Below are positions 8,841 to 17,353 of a stretch of DNA of 64,000 nt, in pieces; positions within the stretch are counted from its first letter, which is position 1, and each line of letters opens with the position of its first letter. The notes under the pieces are model-generated. The model saw only the letters and a program-made list of their open reading frames with translations. It made no database searches and was not told where the DNA came from. The stretch comes from Acidobacteriota bacterium. Its GTDB lineage: Bacteria; Acidobacteriota; Blastocatellia; UBA7656. A program made the translations under genes and the position numbers. The stretch spans positions 135,232 to 199,231 of the forward strand of contig JBFMDH010000013.1 of the NCBI GenBank assembly GCA_040754075.1, read 5' to 3'.

Positions 8841-10241
8841 ATGGCAATCAATCGACCTCCTAAACCGGTGATTAACGAAGCGTATAAACGGGAACTTTAT
8901 CTGCAATTTTCCCGCATCGGAATTTTGCGATTAAGAGTGAAAAGATTGATGCGGGGTTTCACCTGGTTTTTTATTATCCAATTGCTTTCAACCTCGAAAC
9001 GTGTGGTCGATTTCAATATCGCTTTGCTACTCACCATCCTCCTTTCACCTTTGTTGATAATCTCCGTGTTACTGCTAAAACCAACCGGACATGTTTTATT
9101 GAAAACGCGAAAACTCGGACGATGGTGTGCCCCATTTGATGAATTCGCCTTTCGAGTGCCTGGTCATTTAATCGGACGGTTAATCAGGAAAACCGGCATT
9201 TCAAAACTCCCGGTATTATTCAATATTTGGCAGGGGGATATGTCATTTGTCGGACCACGCGCCGCGCTTCCCGGAGAATTAAGTCCGCGCGATAAGCTTG
9301 TCAGACGTCGTTACAATGTTCGACCCGGCTTAATTTGTCTCTGGTGGATTCGCAATCGCGCCAATATCGATTATGGCAACGAAGCGCTCTCAGACAGTGA
9401 ATACATCGACAACCAGAGTTTGATGGGTGATTTGGCGATTGCTTTGCGGGCTATTCCGGCAATCCTTTATGGCAAAGGCGTGGTTACCGCTCCCGACCAA
9501 TTAAAAATCCTGGGGGCGAAAATTGTTAATCTCACAATGCAAGAGACGGTTGATACCATCCTTGAAAAACTTCGTGGACACACCAGCAATCAAATCTGTT
9601 TTATCAATGCCGATTGCGCCAATCTCGCCTATGACGATAGGGAGTATTTGGGAATTCTCAATCAGGCAGAATTGACGCTTGCCGATGGAATCGGGATGAA
9701 ACTTGCCGGAAAAATTTTACATCAGGAAATTAAACAAAACGTCAACGGTACAGACCTCTTCCCAAGATTATGTGCGGCATTAGAAAGCACCGATAAAAAA
9801 ATCTACCTGCTTGGCGCAAAACCCGGTATCGCCAATCTGGTCAAAGAGTGGATTCATTCAAATTATCCTCAGACGATGATCAGCGGTTGTCGCGATGGTT
9901 TTTTTTCAGCAGATGAGAATGAAGCCGTCGTCCAGGCAATCGCCGATTCCGGAGCCGATATTTTGTTGGTGGCATTGGGCGCGCCCAAACAAGACAAATG
10001 GATTCATCAAAATCTCGCTAAAACCGGTGTAAAAATCGCAATGGGCGTTGGCGGGCTGTTTGATTTTTACTCCGGTCGAATCCCGCGCGCGCCGCAGTGG
10101 ATGCGCGAAATGGGATTGGAATGGTTCTATCGGTTTTACCAGGAGCCGAAAAGAATGTGGCGGCGTTATTTTGTTGGAAACTTTGTTTTCTTATTCCGCG
10201 TCCTTAAAGAAAAATTTTTAACCAAAGGAAAATCCATATGA
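8841..10241 (+). CDS. degenerate PGT domain fused to WecG/TagA/CpsF glycosyltransferase
   Basis: Residues 45-215 resemble the bacterial sugar transferase domain: hydrophobic segment, QGDMSFVGPRA and RPGLICLWW. The segment holding KFRSM is shortened and the catalytic Asp-Glu is replaced by Ser121-Lys122 (ISKLPVLFN). Residues from about 222 form a complete WecG/TagA/CpsF glycosyltransferase: INADCANLAY, DGIGMKLAG, GAKPG and ALGAPKQDKW. That family adds the second sugar (for example ManNAcA or ManNAc) to a lipid-linked intermediate. The N-terminal part probably anchors the enzyme, or pairs with the intact PGT encoded just upstream, rather than catalysing. The stop overlaps the next start (ATGA). 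Confidence 0.85.
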   Translation: MAINRPPKPVINEAYKRELYLQFSRIGILRLRVKRLMRGFTWFFIIQLLSTSKRVVDFNIALLLTILLSPLLIISVLLLKPTGHVLLKTRKLGRWCAPFDEFAFRVPGHLIGRLIRKTGISKLPVLFNIWQGDMSFVGPRAALPGELSPRDKLVRRRYNVRPGLICLWWIRNRANIDYGNEALSDSEYIDNQSLMGDLAIALRAIPAILYGKGVVTAPDQLKILGAKIVNLTMQETVDTILEKLRGHTSNQICFINADCANLAYDDREYLGILNQAELTLADGIGMKLAGKILHQEIKQNVNGTDLFPRLCAALESTDKKIYLLGAKPGIANLVKEWIHSNYPQTMISGCRDGFFSADENEAVVQAIADSGADILLVALGAPKQDKWIHQNLAKTGVKIAMGVGGLFDFYSGRIPRAPQWMREMGLEWFYRFYQEPKRMWRRYFVGNFVFLFRVLKEKFLTKGKSI

Positions 10242-11731
10242 AAGCCATAATCATTGCGACAGGAAAAAATTATGATCTCGCAGCCCTGAATGAACATTAT
10301 CCCACTCCTTTAATTCCCCTGGTCAACCGACCTTTTATTCAACACGTGATTGAATATCTGGTTGATAATGGAATCACCGCGATGGAATTTATCGTCAGTT
10401 ATTTGCCTGAGAAAATTGAAAAATTTATCGGGGATGGAACGCGCTGGGGAATCAAGGTCAATTTTCATCTGTGTCGGGATGAAGAAACGCCTTACAGAAA
10501 GCTGAAAGAAGTCTGTTTATTATTAAACTGTGACGAAAGATTCGTACTGGCTCATGCTGATCGTTTGCCGCAAATTAAAATCGAATCCTTAACCGAGCCG
10601 ACCATGTTTTATAACGAATGCAATCGCCAATGGAGCGGGTGGGCATTACTCAGCAACCTCAATATTTTAAGTCTTCCCAAAAATGCCGACGAGGAGGTTT
10701 TAAAAGCTCATCTTGCCTTTGCAGAAAAATGTTCAACGGAAGTGTCGCCGGTTATGTTGAGCCTGCAATCTTATGAAGACATCCTGGCATCTCAGGAAGC
10801 CGTGATGAAAAAGCAATTTCCGGATTTAATGCTCAATGGCAAAGAAGCCAGCGACGCGGTTTGGCTTTCACGAAATGTTTCATTACATCCCACGGCAAAA
10901 TTATTTGCGCCGGTATTTATTGGTGATAATTGTCGCATCGGGATGGGCGCTCATATCGGACCTAATGCGGTCATCGCCAATGATTGCGTTCTGGATTCCA
11001 AAAGTACGGTTGCCAATTCCCTGATTTTTTCCGGCAGTTATATTGGAGAAGCTCTGGAATTAAACGAAGCAATTGTCGATAAAAACCGTTTGATTAATAC
11101 ACGCTTTGGCATTGCGGTTTCGGTTGCGGATGATTTCATTCTCGGAAATCTTCATAAAAACCACATCAGAGAATCACTGACCTTTTTCTTCTCAAGATTA
11201 ACGGCAACTTTGCTTTTGATTTTAACCTCGCCCTTAATATTACTTATTGCGCTGGTCTTAAAAATCACCAAGGGGCAAGCGTTTTATCAATACGAAGCCA
11301 TCAAATTGCCTGCCGCTTCGGATGCAAAAGCCTGGAGCAAAATCCAGGTTTATAGCTTTTTACCATATTCCAATGGCTATCAGAAAAATCGCGGAATCAG
11401 TGATATTTTTTTAAGGCTGCTTCCGGGTCTAATTAATATCGCCAAAGGCGAATTGCATTTCGTCGGGGTTCGCCCGCTTCCCAAATATCGAGTCGAACTC
11501 TTACCACACGATTGGCAGTCGCTTTACCTGAATTCCAAAGCCGGAATCATTACAGAGACCTTTGTCCTCTATGGTGAAAATGCCACAACCGATGAAATTT
11601 ATTCAGCGGAAACCTATTACTCGGTCATGAGTGGTTTTTCGTATGACCTGAAATTACTTTTGCGCTACCTGCTGCGAATCACCAAACTCAACCACTCTCA
11701 ATCAAACAAAAAAGCCCGATTGCAGGAGTAA
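10238..11731 (+). CDS. degenerate nucleotidyltransferase - left-handed beta-helix - degenerate PGT fusion
   Basis: This 497-residue protein has three parts. Residues 1-200 follow the sugar-nucleotidyltransferase fold, but the GxGTR signature reads ATGKNYD and the PKP lysine is replaced (YPTPLIP), so catalysis is doubtful. About 215-295 is a hexapeptide beta-helix (HPTAKLFAPVFIGDN and following). From about 305 comes a hydrophobic segment and a PGT-like tail in which Asp-Glu is Arg-Leu (FLRLLPGLINIAKGE) and VGPRP is VGVRP. It is a third PGT-domain gene in a row and overlaps the previous one by 4 bp. A regulatory or scaffolding role in polysaccharide assembly is inferred; homologues may be annotated as mannose-1-phosphate guanylyltransferase. 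Confidence 0.75.
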   Translation: MKAIIIATGKNYDLAALNEHYPTPLIPLVNRPFIQHVIEYLVDNGITAMEFIVSYLPEKIEKFIGDGTRWGIKVNFHLCRDEETPYRKLKEVCLLLNCDERFVLAHADRLPQIKIESLTEPTMFYNECNRQWSGWALLSNLNILSLPKNADEEVLKAHLAFAEKCSTEVSPVMLSLQSYEDILASQEAVMKKQFPDLMLNGKEASDAVWLSRNVSLHPTAKLFAPVFIGDNCRIGMGAHIGPNAVIANDCVLDSKSTVANSLIFSGSYIGEALELNEAIVDKNRLINTRFGIAVSVADDFILGNLHKNHIRESLTFFFSRLTATLLLILTSPLILLIALVLKITKGQAFYQYEAIKLPAASDAKAWSKIQVYSFLPYSNGYQKNRGISDIFLRLLPGLINIAKGELHFVGVRPLPKYRVELLPHDWQSLYLNSKAGIITETFVLYGENATTDEIYSAETYYSVMSGFSYDLKLLLRYLLRITKLNHSQSNKKARLQE

Positions 11732-11740
11732 CGCCAGGAC

Positions 11741-11845
11741 ATGCTTGAAGATTTGAGATTGAAAAGAAGGGCAATAGAATTAAGCCATCTGGAAGCGCGG
11801 CTCGGACAGGGACGCAGTGCCGAAAAAGCCCGAAGGAGTAAATGA
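11741..11845 (+). CDS. 34-residue basic helical micro-ORF, possible
   Basis: An ATG at 11741, 9 bp after the previous stop, opens 34 codons ending in TGA at 11843-11845. The peptide begins MLEDLRLKRRAIELSHLEAR and is rich in Lys, Arg and Leu with heptad-like spacing. AGGAG lies 12 bp before the ATG, rather far. Its stop overlaps the H-NOX start region, so it may serve translational coupling. It matches nothing I recognise. Confidence 0.4.
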   Translation: MLEDLRLKRRAIELSHLEARLGQGRSAEKARRSK

Positions 11846-12387
11846 TGAAAGGCATCGTGTTCACTGAATTCATTGAAATGGTCGAAAGTCAATATTCGCC
11901 GTTGATCGCCGATAAAATTATCACTGCAAGCGAATTGAAATCCGGCGGCGCTTACACGGCGGTTGGGACTTATGACTACCAGGAAATGCTGCAACTGGTA
12001 AATGAATTAAGTAAAGCAAGCGGAGTCGCGGTTGCCGATTTACTGCGACGATTCGGTGAACGCCTTTTTCATACTTTCGTCCGCAATTATTCACAATATC
12101 TGAACGGCGCGCATTCAACATTTGAATTTCTCCGTCAGGTTGACCATCACATCCACGCGGAGGTTCGCAAAGTTTATCCCGATGTCGAACTTCCCCAATT
12201 GGAATGTGAATTAAAAGATAACCGGTTGGAGATAGTTTATAAATCGATTCGTGCGATGGCGGATTTAGCCGAAGGGTTAATCAATGCCTGCATTCAATAT
12301 TTCCACGAAGATATTCAAGTAATTAAAAAGGATTTATCCGGCGGCATCGGCGTCAAGGTTAAATTCATTTTAATCAAACGCAGGTAA
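11845..12387 (+). CDS. H-NOX (haem-NO/O2-binding) sensor protein
   Basis: The start MKGIVFTEFIEMVE and the length (180 aa) match stand-alone bacterial H-NOX proteins. The proximal haem ligand is His104 (HIHAEV) and the haem-propionate contact motif YxSxR is YKSIR at 132-136. I prefer ATG 11845 over the ATG three bases earlier because AGGAG is then 6 bp away. Ferrous H-NOX binds NO, and in some lineages O2, and controls the activity of a partner kinase or cyclase. Here the next gene, 3 bp downstream, is a hybrid histidine kinase without a sensor domain of its own, the classic H-NOX/kinase pair. Position after exopolysaccharide genes suggests control of biofilm matrix by NO; that is inference. 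Confidence 0.93.
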   Translation: MKGIVFTEFIEMVESQYSPLIADKIITASELKSGGAYTAVGTYDYQEMLQLVNELSKASGVAVADLLRRFGERLFHTFVRNYSQYLNGAHSTFEFLRQVDHHIHAEVRKVYPDVELPQLECELKDNRLEIVYKSIRAMADLAEGLINACIQYFHEDIQVIKKDLSGGIGVKVKFILIKRR

Positions 12388-12390
12388 CTT

Positions 12391-14676
12391 ATGACCATTA
12401 ACGAGGAATTAGAGTTACTGAAAAGACGCCTGGAACGAGAGCGACTGGCGAGAAAAGAGGCCGAATCGGTTCTCGAAAATAAGTCATTTCAACTGTATAA
12501 GGCTAATCATGAGCTTAAACAATGGGCTGAAAACCTCGAAGAGTTGGTTTTAAAACGAACCAATGAACTGGCTGAAGCCCGCGACCATGCCATTGAAGCC
12601 AACCGCATCAAAGGGCGATTTCTCGCCAATATGAGTCATGAAATTCGCACCCCGATGAATGCCGTAATCGGCATGACCAGTCTGTTATTTGATACCGATT
12701 TAACTTCCGAGCAAAAAGATTATGTCGAAACCATTCGCAATAGCAGTGAAAACCTTTTAAATATCATCAACACCATACTGGATTTCTCAAAAGTGGAATC
12801 CGGCAATCTGGAATTGGAAAAACAGCCCTTCGATCTCTACACCTGCGTTGAGGAAGCGATTGATATTTTCCGTGCCCAGGCGAGCGAGAAAGACCTGGAA
12901 TTGCACTATCTGATTGATAAAAATGTCCCCCAAACCATCATTGGCGATATTACCCGGGTTCGCCAAATTCTCGTCAATTTAATTGGCAATGCATTGAAAT
13001 TTACCGATGAAGGCGAAGTTCTGGTTCACCTGAAAGCCCATCACAAGTCACGCCCGCAATTTCAGAATTTCGATCCATTAAATGAACAATCCAAAGTTTA
13101 TGAATTGATTTTTACGGTCAAAGATTCAGGAATTGGTATTCCGAAAGACCGGATGCATCGTCTCTTTCAATCTTTCTCACAGGTCGATTCTTCGACAACC
13201 CGCAATTACGGCGGAACCGGATTGGGACTGGCAATCAGCAAACAACTGAGTGAAATGATGAGCGGTAATATCTGGGTTGAAAGTACACCCGGAAAGGGTT
13301 CGATATTTTATTTTTCACTTCTTGTCGAAGCGAGCGAAATCCTGATGAACCAACCGGCGGCTGAAACCCTGACGGAATTAGTTGGTAAAAAAATATTGAT
13401 TATCGATGACAATCTCACCAATTTAAAAATCCTTTCTCAGCAAACCAACTCTTGGGGAATGAAACCGGTTGCGGTTGAATCGCCGGAACAGGCAATGCAC
13501 GCGATTCAAAGTGGCATTGATTTTGATGTCGTTATACTTGATATGTCGATGCCGCAAATGAATGGGCTGGATTTAGCCATGCAAATTCGCACTCTAAAAC
13601 CAAAAGAAAAATTGCCTTTAATCATGCTCTCATCCATCGGTCGGCGGACGACCAAAGATTTACATCCGGGGCATCTGGAATTGGCTGCCACTTTGTCAAA
13701 ACCGGTCAAACCTTCGATTCTTTATCAAGAAATTTGTGAAGCGATTGGCAGAAAAATCGCCAATCAACCCAAGCCGCTCCCGCAACCGGAAACTCAAATG
13801 GTAAATCAATTTCCTTTGAGAATTCTGCTGGCAGAGGATAATCAGATCAATCAAAAAGTGGTTACCCAAATGCTCGGTAAATTAGGTTACCGACCTGACA
13901 TCGTGAGCAACGGGTTGGAAGCTGTCGATGCCGTATTGCGGCAAAAATATGATTTGGTGTTAATGGATGTTCAAATGCCGGAAATGGATGGGCTGGAGGC
14001 ATCCAAACAAATTATCAAATTCGTACCGGTTGCCAACCGTCCAAAGGTGGTTGCCGTAACCGCCAATGCCATGCGTGGGGATAAGGAGAAATGTCTGGCT
14101 GCCGGAATGGATTATTACATCAGTAAACCGATAACGATGGATGCGCTGGTCTCGACAATTAAGGAAATCGGAACGGTTATTCAAAATAGCCAACAGTTAA
14201 ACGCGCTCAATCCACCATCCCGATATGAAGCAAATGAATCCGCACCCGAAATCGAAGATAGCTCCGTCAATCATTTTGAAGTCATCGAAATATCGACTAT
14301 TGAAAATAGCATTCGCTGCCCGATTGATCAGGAAAGCTTAAAAGAGTTGTGGAATCTTGGTGGAGAGGAAAGCCAGGAATTATTTGAAGAGATTATCCAG
14401 CTTTTCCTTGAAGATACGCCCCAACGAATCACCAGTGGACGAGACGCTCTGGCAGCAGGGGATTTAATTTCGCTCTCAAAAATTGCTCATAGTTTAAAAG
14501 GTAGCAGCGCCTATATCGGAGCGAAAGTCATGTCAAAACACTGTCAACTGCTTGAAGACGATTGCAAAAATAATAATTTAAAAACTGCCGAAGCGCGTTT
14601 CAAAAAGGTGGTCATTGAATTCCAATCGGTCTCCCATTATTTAAATAACCATAGCCAAAAATTAATTTCGGTTTAA
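12391..14676 (+). CDS. hybrid histidine kinase (coiled coil-HisKA-HATPase-REC-REC-HPt)
   Basis: The protein has 761 residues. A coiled coil (1-75) has no transmembrane or PAS domain. The H-box holds His83 ([10 protein letters not shown]). The ATPase domain carries an N-box ([10 protein letters not shown]) and G-boxes ([16 protein letters not shown]). The first receiver has IIDDN and [10 protein letters not shown]; the second has AEDN and [10 protein letters not shown]. The C-terminal HPt domain carries [12 protein letters not shown]. The order resembles BarA/GacS-type phosphorelay kinases. Input must come from a separate protein, most likely the H-NOX encoded 3 bp upstream. The final phospho-acceptor regulator is not adjacent; the lone receiver at 6258-6713 is one candidate. 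It is followed by a long inverted-repeat terminator. Confidence 0.93.
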   Translation: MTINEELELLKRRLERERLARKEAESVLENKSFQLYKANHELKQWAENLEELVLKRTNELAEARDHAIEANRIKGRFLANMSHEIRTPMNAVIGMTSLLFDTDLTSEQKDYVETIRNSSENLLNIINTILDFSKVESGNLELEKQPFDLYTCVEEAIDIFRAQASEKDLELHYLIDKNVPQTIIGDITRVRQILVNLIGNALKFTDEGEVLVHLKAHHKSRPQFQNFDPLNEQSKVYELIFTVKDSGIGIPKDRMHRLFQSFSQVDSSTTRNYGGTGLGLAISKQLSEMMSGNIWVESTPGKGSIFYFSLLVEASEILMNQPAAETLTELVGKKILIIDDNLTNLKILSQQTNSWGMKPVAVESPEQAMHAIQSGIDFDVVILDMSMPQMNGLDLAMQIRTLKPKEKLPLIMLSSIGRRTTKDLHPGHLELAATLSKPVKPSILYQEICEAIGRKIANQPKPLPQPETQMVNQFPLRILLAEDNQINQKVVTQMLGKLGYRPDIVSNGLEAVDAVLRQKYDLVLMDVQMPEMDGLEASKQIIKFVPVANRPKVVAVTANAMRGDKEKCLAAGMDYYISKPITMDALVSTIKEIGTVIQNSQQLNALNPPSRYEANESAPEIEDSSVNHFEVIEISTIENSIRCPIDQESLKELWNLGGEESQELFEEIIQLFLEDTPQRITSGRDALAAGDLISLSKIAHSLKGSSAYIGAKVMSKHCQLLEDDCKNNNLKTAEARFKKVVIEFQSVSHYLNNHSQKLISV

Positions 14677-14690
14677 GTCAATAAATATTT

Positions 14691-14771
14691 AAAAGCGGAA
14701 GTGGATGGCAGAAAACCTCTCAACCTTTCGGTTGAGGATACTCGATAATGCCAATCTCATTTTCCGCTTTT
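14691..14771. terminator. nested bidirectional terminator / structured element
   Basis: AAAAGCGGAA (14691-14700) and TTCCGCTTTT (14762-14771) pair perfectly over 10 bp. Inside them GATGGCA pairs with TGCCAATC with one bulge, and at the centre CTCAACC (14719-14725) pairs with GGTTGAG (14730-14736). T-runs flank both ends, so it can stop both the kinase transcript and the opposing 14803-15117 gene. The three-tier stem is longer than a simple terminator needs. Confidence 0.6.
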
Positions 14772-14802
14772 TAATTCACTACCATTTATTGGGAAATAAA
14801 GC

Positions 14803-15117
14803 TCAGTTCTTCACCTTTCCTTCTCCGCTTACGGTGCCTTTTCCAGCAGCCTTACCTTTGCCTGAAACCGTCCCTTTGCCAATGGCGACGCCCTTGCCCG
14901 ATACAGTTCCGGTTCCGCGTTTGGCGTGAACCCCGGATTTATTTTTGTAAACCACCACACCGGTTCCCGATGCCGTTCCGGTTCCTGCGGTGACGCCGGT
15001 GCCGGTCGCCGTTCCCTTACCCTTCGCTTTGCCCTTACCGGTTTTTGTACCTTCGGCAAAACCCATCAAACTCATTGATAAAATTGTAATCACCACAAAC
15101 ATGAATATTTTTTTCAT
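14803..15117 (-). CDS. secreted Gly-alternating low-complexity protein
   Basis: ATG 15117 gives 104 residues. A signal peptide (MKKIFMFVVITILSMSLMGFAEG) is followed by about 80 residues in which nearly every second residue is Gly, arranged as GTG, GKG, GTVSGKG and GTASGTG blocks. A short non-repeat insert lies in the middle (VVVYKNKSGVHAKRG). The x-Gly alternation with Thr, Ser, Val and Lys suggests an extended or beta-rich, basic cell-surface or matrix protein. No catalytic motif is present. In-frame ATGs 5 and 13 codons upstream are possible, but the chosen start leads directly into the signal peptide. It converges on the histidine kinase gene. I do not recognise a family. Confidence 0.7.
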   Translation of the reverse strand: MKKIFMFVVITILSMSLMGFAEGTKTGKGKAKGKGTATGTGVTAGTGTASGTGVVVYKNKSGVHAKRGTGTVSGKGVAIGKGTVSGKGKAAGKGTVSGEGKVKN

Positions 15118-15222
15118 TCTGATTGTCTCCATCTCCAAAAAATAGTTTGACTTCAAATTGTACGGATACTAAGACCGTTGATTAATAAAAAAGTCTGATT
15201 TTTATTGCAAGGGTTTTTTAAA

Positions 15223-16545
15223 TTATTTCTGCCCCGCAGGCTTTTCTTTTACTTTTTGATAAACATAAAACACCCGCCCGTTAAAATCATCCGAAAATAA
15301 AAAGGCGTTATCGCTCAGGCGAAAGACATCAGCCGGTCTTCCCAGAACCTTTGTGCCCTGTAAGAAGCCGGTAAGGAAATCCTGCGGCGGCGAACCTTTT
15401 CGCACCCGCGCCAAACGATAGCCGCGATTTAACAGACGTTTGGATGAGCCGTGAAGCGCCACCAGGAATGAATCTTTCAATCGACCATCGGTGCTTTTGG
15501 ATGACGGAAAATATTCGAGTCCGAGCGGCGAACTATGCGCCGGAAAGCCAACAAAGGCTAACGGCACCTCGCGGCAATCAACCCGCTTTGCGGATTTCGC
15601 AAACACCGGGTCTGAAATGCGAGTTCCCTTATACTCATAACAATAGGGCCAGCCATAATTTTTATTCGGTTCAATGAGATAAAAATTATCTTCGGGGCGA
15701 TCATCACCAAGTTTATCCTGTCCCATATTGGTTGCAAAAAGCTGCCCTTTACTAAATTTCAAGCCCACGGCATTTCTGAGTCCGCGAACGATAATATGTT
15801 GATTCTTCCCGTCGGCATCCATCTCAAGAATCGACGCGCGAATCTCTTCGCTCTCTTCGCAGGCATTGCAACTGCTGCCGACCGCAACAAACAATTTACC
15901 TTTATCATCAAAGGCAAGCGTGCGCGTCAGATGCCAGCCACCATATTTATAATTCAATCCATAATCGGGAAAAGTTGCCAGCACCTGCGATTCACTCGAT
16001 GGCGCATCGGCTCCCTCGATATAGCGATAGCGAATCAATTTGTCGGTCAGTGCAATATAAAACCAGGATTTGCCGGAGGTATCGGTATAAAAGGCAATGC
16101 TGTTGGGATTGCGTAAATTTTCAAGGTAGGGAGTCAGTCTGCTGAATCGCCCGGTCTTTTCGTCGAATCCTTCGAGAATATAAACCGCGCCTTTGGAATT
16201 GTCGGCGCGTGTCCACATGGTGGTTAAAAAGATGCGATTATCAGGGCTTTTGGCAAAAAATCGCGGACGTTTCAACCCATCGGCAGCCATCGTAATTTCA
16301 AAACCTTGAGGGACATTGAGCGATAAAAATTTCCCGCCACCCAAAGCAATTTTGCGCGGCGCGAGTTTCAATGGCTTGGAATCGATGGTCTCCTCAGCCT
16401 CGGTTTTGTCCGCTTGTGTGTCACTGCTTTGATTATTATTTGATTGACGATTCGCTGCCTGAGTTGACACCGGCGATTTGTTGGTCGCACAGGCTTCAAT
16501 AGCGAAGAACAAATAGACGCATACCAGAATCATTAGAGGTCTCAT
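15223..16545 (-). CDS. PQQ-dependent sugar (sorbosone-type) dehydrogenase lipoprotein
   Basis: From ATG 16545 (440 aa) the N-terminus is a lipoprotein signal ending in AIEAC. The mature part is a six-bladed propeller like glucose/sorbosone dehydrogenases: VAVGSSCNAC, RGLRNAVGLKF, NYGWPYCYEY and GRPADVF. These enzymes oxidise sugars or other polyols at a PQQ/Ca site facing the periplasm. A GTG start seven codons upstream is also possible; it arises from a run of AAAAGGCAAAAG-like repeats that also supplies the ribosome site (AAAAGG). It is the last gene of the run led by the MoxR ATPase (21712), 39 bp after the preceding gene, so it may be a client of that chaperone system. Confidence 0.82.
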   Translation of the reverse strand: MRPLMILVCVYLFFAIEACATNKSPVSTQAANRQSNNNQSSDTQADKTEAEETIDSKPLKLAPRKIALGGGKFLSLNVPQGFEITMAADGLKRPRFFAKSPDNRIFLTTMWTRADNSKGAVYILEGFDEKTGRFSRLTPYLENLRNPNSIAFYTDTSGKSWFYIALTDKLIRYRYIEGADAPSSESQVLATFPDYGLNYKYGGWHLTRTLAFDDKGKLFVAVGSSCNACEESEEIRASILEMDADGKNQHIIVRGLRNAVGLKFSKGQLFATNMGQDKLGDDRPEDNFYLIEPNKNYGWPYCYEYKGTRISDPVFAKSAKRVDCREVPLAFVGFPAHSSPLGLEYFPSSKSTDGRLKDSFLVALHGSSKRLLNRGYRLARVRKGSPPQDFLTGFLQGTKVLGRPADVFRLSDNAFLFSDDFNGRVFYVYQKVKEKPAGQK

Positions 16546-16584
16546 TTTTACCTTTTGCCTTTTCACTTTTGCCTTTTGATTTTC

Positions 16585-17181
16585 TTATTCTCTGCCCCAG
16601 GATGCGGCGGCTTCTTCTTCTGCCTTGCGACGCATCTCTTCACGAATTTGTCGCGCGCGTTCTTCGGCTTCACGCGCCGCTTTGATTACCCGCGCGCGTT
16701 CGACGCTATCAAGCGTTGTCAGCCGGTCTTGCGCCTGCGCTTCACTTTCGCCCAGTGGTCGCAACCCGAATTGTTTAAGCGAAAGTCTCGCGAGTTCTTC
16801 GCGCCTGTCGGCATCGGAAATAAATTGAGTGGGGTCAACCAGATTTGCCAGTTCACCTAATCCATTCAATAAAAATTCCAGCGCCTTATCGGCAAACCCT
16901 TCTCTTGAGCGAAACCAGGCATCATAGAATAGCCAACTGGCGATTAACGCGAGGCGAAGGCGATTGCGCTCTTCTTTCGATTTGGGGTTTGAAATTTTTA
17001 AGCTGTCGAGTTGCTGTTTGGTTAAAGGCTTGCCGCCGAGTTCACGAATTAAATCAAAAACAATGGCGCTGACCTCTACTTGCCCTTTGCCATTCGCGGT
17101 TTTCGGCTCACCCAGAAAATCCGCCGGACACTCAGACAAGCGGCGCGTTAAGGCTTCCAGTTGTGGTCCTTCGTTTTTCAT
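16585..17181 (-). CDS. unknown protein with charged coiled-coil tail, in MoxR-VWA operon
   Basis: I do not recognise this 198-residue protein. The first 130 residues are helical, with WLFYDAWFRSREGFADKALEFLLNGLGELA as the most distinctive region by position (about 84-113). The last 50 residues (ERARVIKAAREAEERARQI and beyond) are a continuous Glu/Arg/Ala coiled coil ending ASWGRE. No signal peptide is seen, so it is cytoplasmic. It follows the zincin-VWA gene on the same strand, but a 162-bp AGTCTGG inverted-repeat element fills most of the 172-bp gap. It may be an adaptor of the MoxR-VWA machine; this rests on position only. Confidence 0.6.
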   Translation of the reverse strand: MKNEGPQLEALTRRLSECPADFLGEPKTANGKGQVEVSAIVFDLIRELGGKPLTKQQLDSLKISNPKSKEERNRLRLALIASWLFYDAWFRSREGFADKALEFLLNGLGELANLVDPTQFISDADRREELARLSLKQFGLRPLGESEAQAQDRLTTLDSVERARVIKAAREAEERARQIREEMRRKAEEEAAASWGRE

Positions 17182-17190
17182 ACTTTAAGA

Positions 17191-17352
17191 AGTCTGGAGT
17201 CTGGTGTCTGGAGTCCTACTAACAGAATGATGAAACTTTCAGGATGATATAGATGAATCAAGCTTATTTACCGGGTTCACCATTTTACCTTCGTCAGGCT
17301 TATTCCAGCTTTATTATTATGACTCTGGACACCCGACTCCAGACTCGCGACT
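17191..17352. repeat. AGTCTGG-armed inverted-repeat element, copy 1
   Basis: The left arm (17191-17215) is about three imperfect copies of the heptamer AGTCTGG. The right arm (17321-17352) is its reverse complement with small changes (GACTCCAGACTC and similar). The 105-bp centre is AT-rich and encodes nothing evident. The element lies between two same-strand genes of one operon, just after the VWA stop. A second element of the same 162-bp length and design is at 35678-35839. Confidence 0.75.
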
Positions 17353-17353
17353 A

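Noticed and set aside
16546..16582. AAAAGGCAAAAG repeats as a mobile element
   Set aside because: Only about three short imperfect units; likely simple repeats between two genes that also supply the ribosome site.
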